64,000 bases of DNA from Cyprinodon diabolis (taxonomy: Eukaryota; Chordata; Actinopteri; Cyprinodontiformes; Cyprinodontidae). Below the pieces are notes generated by a model. The model was not told the DNA's origin. It saw only the letters and a list, made by a program, of their open reading frames with translations, and did not search any database. Position numbers and translations under genes: made by a program. Below are positions 61,202 through 64,000 of this stretch, piece by piece. Each line of letters opens with the position of its first letter. Within the stretch, counting starts at the first letter, position 1. The stretch is from the NCBI GenBank assembly GCA_030533445.1, contig CM060070.1, positions 22,262,001 through 22,326,000 of the forward strand, in the 5' to 3' direction.

Positions 61202-61539
61202 CTACAAGAGGACAGATTAAGTTGTAAACAAGTCAGACTTCACCAAGGATCTTTTTTTGTACTGGGGGAAAATGTATATTTCTAAATAAATATATTTACA
61301 TTGGGATGATTGAGATGCAAAACACCAGCAGAGTGAACCATGGACATAATTTTAAAACAAGTTACTCCACCAATGATTTTTTTTTTATGTAATGAAGCAG
61401 AATGGCACAAGTAAATGTTGGGAAAAGAGTATTTCACACTAAATATGGCAAGAGAGGCCTAAAATACTGCAGATGTTTTCCCGTGTTCTTTTGTGAACTT
61501 CTGAGCAGGTCATATTGACTTAGGAGGAGATTTGCTAGG
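61202..61539. other. Unassigned, possible intron
   Basis: AT-rich and non-repetitive. It would be intronic if the exons at 60861-61201 are real. Confidence 0.35.
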
Positions 61540-61547
61540 CCTATCAG

Positions 61548-62176
61548 CAGAGATGGCAAAAGTACTCACTTTCCATACTTGAGTAAAAGTACAGATACTT
61601 GTGTTAAAAAATACTCTGGTAAAAGTGGAAGTACTGATTAAACTTCTTTACTCAAGTAAAAGTAACAAAGTACAGGCTTGTAAATTTACTTAAAGTATAA
61701 AAGTAAAAGTAGAAACTACTTTTTTCATGCCGTTCTCTACATTTTAAATGGATGTCTGTCAATAGGATTAGATCTCCGTTGTGTTCACTTTCAATCATCT
61801 CGTCGTCCATACTACTATGCTAACACCACCGCCACCAAGCTGCAATGATTTGCCGCGAATGAATACCGCCGAATCTGTCGATTCATCTTGTAGTGGTGCG
61901 TCAAACGCAACGTAGATTCCCATCCAATTAGATTAAATTTGGTATTGATGACGTGAAAAATAATAACGGTAACTTCATTGAAATGATTCAAAACTAATGT
62001 AACGAGTCAATTTTTTAAAATGTAAGGAGTAGAAAGTACAGATATTTGTGTAAAAATGTAAGGAGTAGAAATAAAAAGTCGCAATAAAGATAAGTAGTAA
62101 AGTAAAGTAAAAATATCAGAAAAAACTACTTGAGTTCAGTAACGAAGTATTTGTACTTCGTTACTTCCCATCTCTG
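61548..62176. mobile_element. Non-autonomous hAT-type element, 629 bp
   Basis: Starts CAGAGATGGCAAAAGTACT and ends TTACTTCCCATCTCTG, inverted at the outer bases, with a perfect 8-bp target duplication CCTATCAG (61540-61547 and 62177-62184). Subterminal regions repeat AGTACT/AAGTA motifs (AAAAGTACAGATACT, GTAAAAGTA). No transposase frame. A diverged relative is at 6005-6625. Confidence 0.93.
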
Positions 62177-62184
62177 CCTATCAG

Positions 62185-64000
62185 TCATTGAAAACTGTCA
62201 ATGATTCTTTTTTGTTTGTTTTTTTCGGGAAAATTGGTCACAAGAGGTGATTTTTGTAATTCTATCCAGATTTTCGGATGTCAGACGTTTAGTTTTTAAT
62301 TGGTTTCCTTAATTTCCATAGATCTGGAGATATGTTGATTTAAAAAAACTTGTTTTGCTTACTTTATATTACAAGACAGGTTTTGTTTTAGCATTTACTA
62401 GGTTAATTTACAATTAAATGGAATAATCATCTTTATTTACCATCAAGTGAATGCTAAATCCCGATGAAAATACTGATTTGAATATGTCACACAAAAATAT
62501 ATTATATAGTACAATTTTAGGTAGTATTTTTATCAGTACACATAATTTGAAAACTGTATAAGCAGAACACAATACAAGATATTATAACTTTATAGGTCTG
62601 GCATTAGGCAGGCCTAGGTTGATCTTATTGACTTCATTTATCCATGTTTATTAAAAGACTAACAGAGGGGGTTATTTTTCAGTACTCTTTCCTTTAATAA
62701 AGAAACTCATTGTTTGTTTTTAATTCATTCTGGTTCTCTTTGAAAGGTATCAAAGCCTGTTGATGATCACAAACTTCTTGTGTGGTATTGCCAGTACTGC
62801 TGGTGTAGTTCTAATTAATGGACTATGACAAAGTTTTTGATATCTAAGGGGCCACAAGTATTCCATGATGGGTAATTTTAAAGTGCTTTATCAAAATCTT
62901 TTTAATCCTTACGTTGAAAAAATTGACAGATAAGATTGACCACAGATAGATTTCCAATCCTCTAAATGTTAAAGTTGTTAGAGTATTTCTTGGACAAGAT
63001 TAAAAAAGTGAAAGAAATTTTATCACACACCACCCATTGATACGGTGATCCTCACAAGATTCCTGACACAGGAGCAAAAATATTTAACTAAAGAGTTTTC
63101 AAAGAGCTCATGACCAAGAGTCATCTCAAAATTTTGCATTTTGTGGTTGGATGAAAAAAATATATAAACAAGAGGATGTCACCATAAACACCTTCTTTTG
63201 GAAGAGAAACAACACAACATGCCACACAAAAAATGACTACTATGACACAGTGTTACTTAGTGGTGGGGACATGTGAGATTTAGTTTTAGTCAGTGTTAAT
63301 TACCAATCTCCATATAAGTAATAAAAGGTGGAATTAGGAAGTGAACTGTTTTTTAAGTGTCCCCATAATGAACTGCTAAATGTTTTCAGGTAAAGAAAAT
63401 AAATCTGCCATAATAACCCAGTATCTAAAGCAGTCTATTAATTCCAGTATACATTTTTCTAAAAATATGGCAATCAGAGTGTATGTATATCAGATAGTAT
63501 GATAGATTCAAGTTTGCTTGGTAAAATTGGCAACTAACACTTTAGAATAACGTTAATAGTTTTTCAATAAATTACACCCGCCCTTGAGTGAGCAATAAAG
63601 CTCAAAACTTATTGTTCTAAATAACTCAAATACTCATAGTAAACAGCCTGTACTGACTTAGTGTCTTTTCATGTCAAGTCTAAATCACTTTACACCACAT
63701 TCAGTCATTCAAAAACACATAAGCAAGCTACATTTTGTCTACAACTAGCCTGGAAAGAGATGAAACTCTTAAACAGGTACCACATAGCCCTAAAACCACC
63801 ACCAGTAGGGAATGCAGGGGGGGAAAGTCTTGCAGGACTCAGAAGGCTGGAATTTGAAACATCAACCCTCTGGCTGCAGGGCATTGCGCCCTATACCACC
63901 CCATAGCGAATTCTGCAATGACCTGCATAAAAATCACAAAAGCAAATATATCCTCATATGGAATATTTGTTTTGTGATTTGGTAACCTTATTCAAAATAT
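62185..64000. other. Unassigned intergenic sequence with a short repeat tail
   Basis: Mostly AT-rich without recognisable features. At 63800-63905 the stretch with GGCTGGAATTTGAAACATCA and CCTCTGGCTGCAGGGCATTG resembles the tail of a common fish dispersed repeat whose intact form reads like a tRNA-type box (GAACC..CTCTGGCTGC). No tRNA gene is claimed. Confidence 0.4.

Noticed and set aside
63800..63905. tRNA gene or tRNA-derived SINE head
   Set aside because: Only a tail resembling a common repeat is visible; no cloverleaf or paired A and B boxes could be placed.

Overview
The window looks like gene-poor, AT-rich genomic DNA from a ray-finned (teleost) fish. No bacterial features (operons, ribosome binding sites, CRISPR) are present. 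The repeat content points to a teleost: Tc1-type transposons with 340-odd-residue transposases, L2-type LINEs with a (TGAAT)n tail, a Rex-type LINE fragment, several non-autonomous hAT elements with perfect or near-perfect 8-bp target duplications, solo LTRs and long (TA)n tracts. The species cannot be named from the sequence alone.

Layout. 1-7.5 kb: a partial open frame at the left edge, a decayed DD36E Tc1/mariner copy embedded in (TA)n (3171-4378), an old hAT copy and an LTR-like block. 10.6-13 kb: a decayed L2 LINE carrying two nested insertions. 13.5 kb and 18.6 kb: exon-like segments. 14.9-17.3 kb: a MITE and a 1,285-bp hAT element. 20.7-21.6 kb: an inverted pair of 22-bp minisatellite arrays around a small integrase-like reading frame. 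22.0-24.3 kb: the best-preserved L2, with a 530-residue reverse transcriptase frame. 25.1-25.8 kb: a LINE 3' end on the minus strand. 28.9-32.1 kb: three solo LTRs. 32.9-36.7 kb: a hAT 3' end, an old LINE and a Tc1 remnant. 37.8-39 kb: LTR-like sequence and a 203-bp hairpin MITE. 42.9-44.8 kb: two L2 fragments facing each other. 46.6-48.6 kb: a second DD36E copy split by a hAT element. 49.8-51.0 and 57.4-58.6 kb: two Tc1 copies that read as identical over 1,248 bp, each with an uninterrupted DD34E transposase frame. 51.3-52.0 kb: a pogo/Tigger remnant. 54.4-56.0 kb: a 5'-truncated L2 very close to the one at 22 kb. 59.8-62.2 kb: two hAT elements flanking a minus-strand set of exon-like segments (60.77-61.20 kb), which is the best candidate for a host gene.

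Host coding content is sparse and uncertain. The firm results are the mobile elements, their boundaries and their nesting order. The two items most worth following up are the identical, apparently intact Tc1 pair and the palindromic minisatellite around an integrase-like N-terminus at 20.7-21.6 kb.
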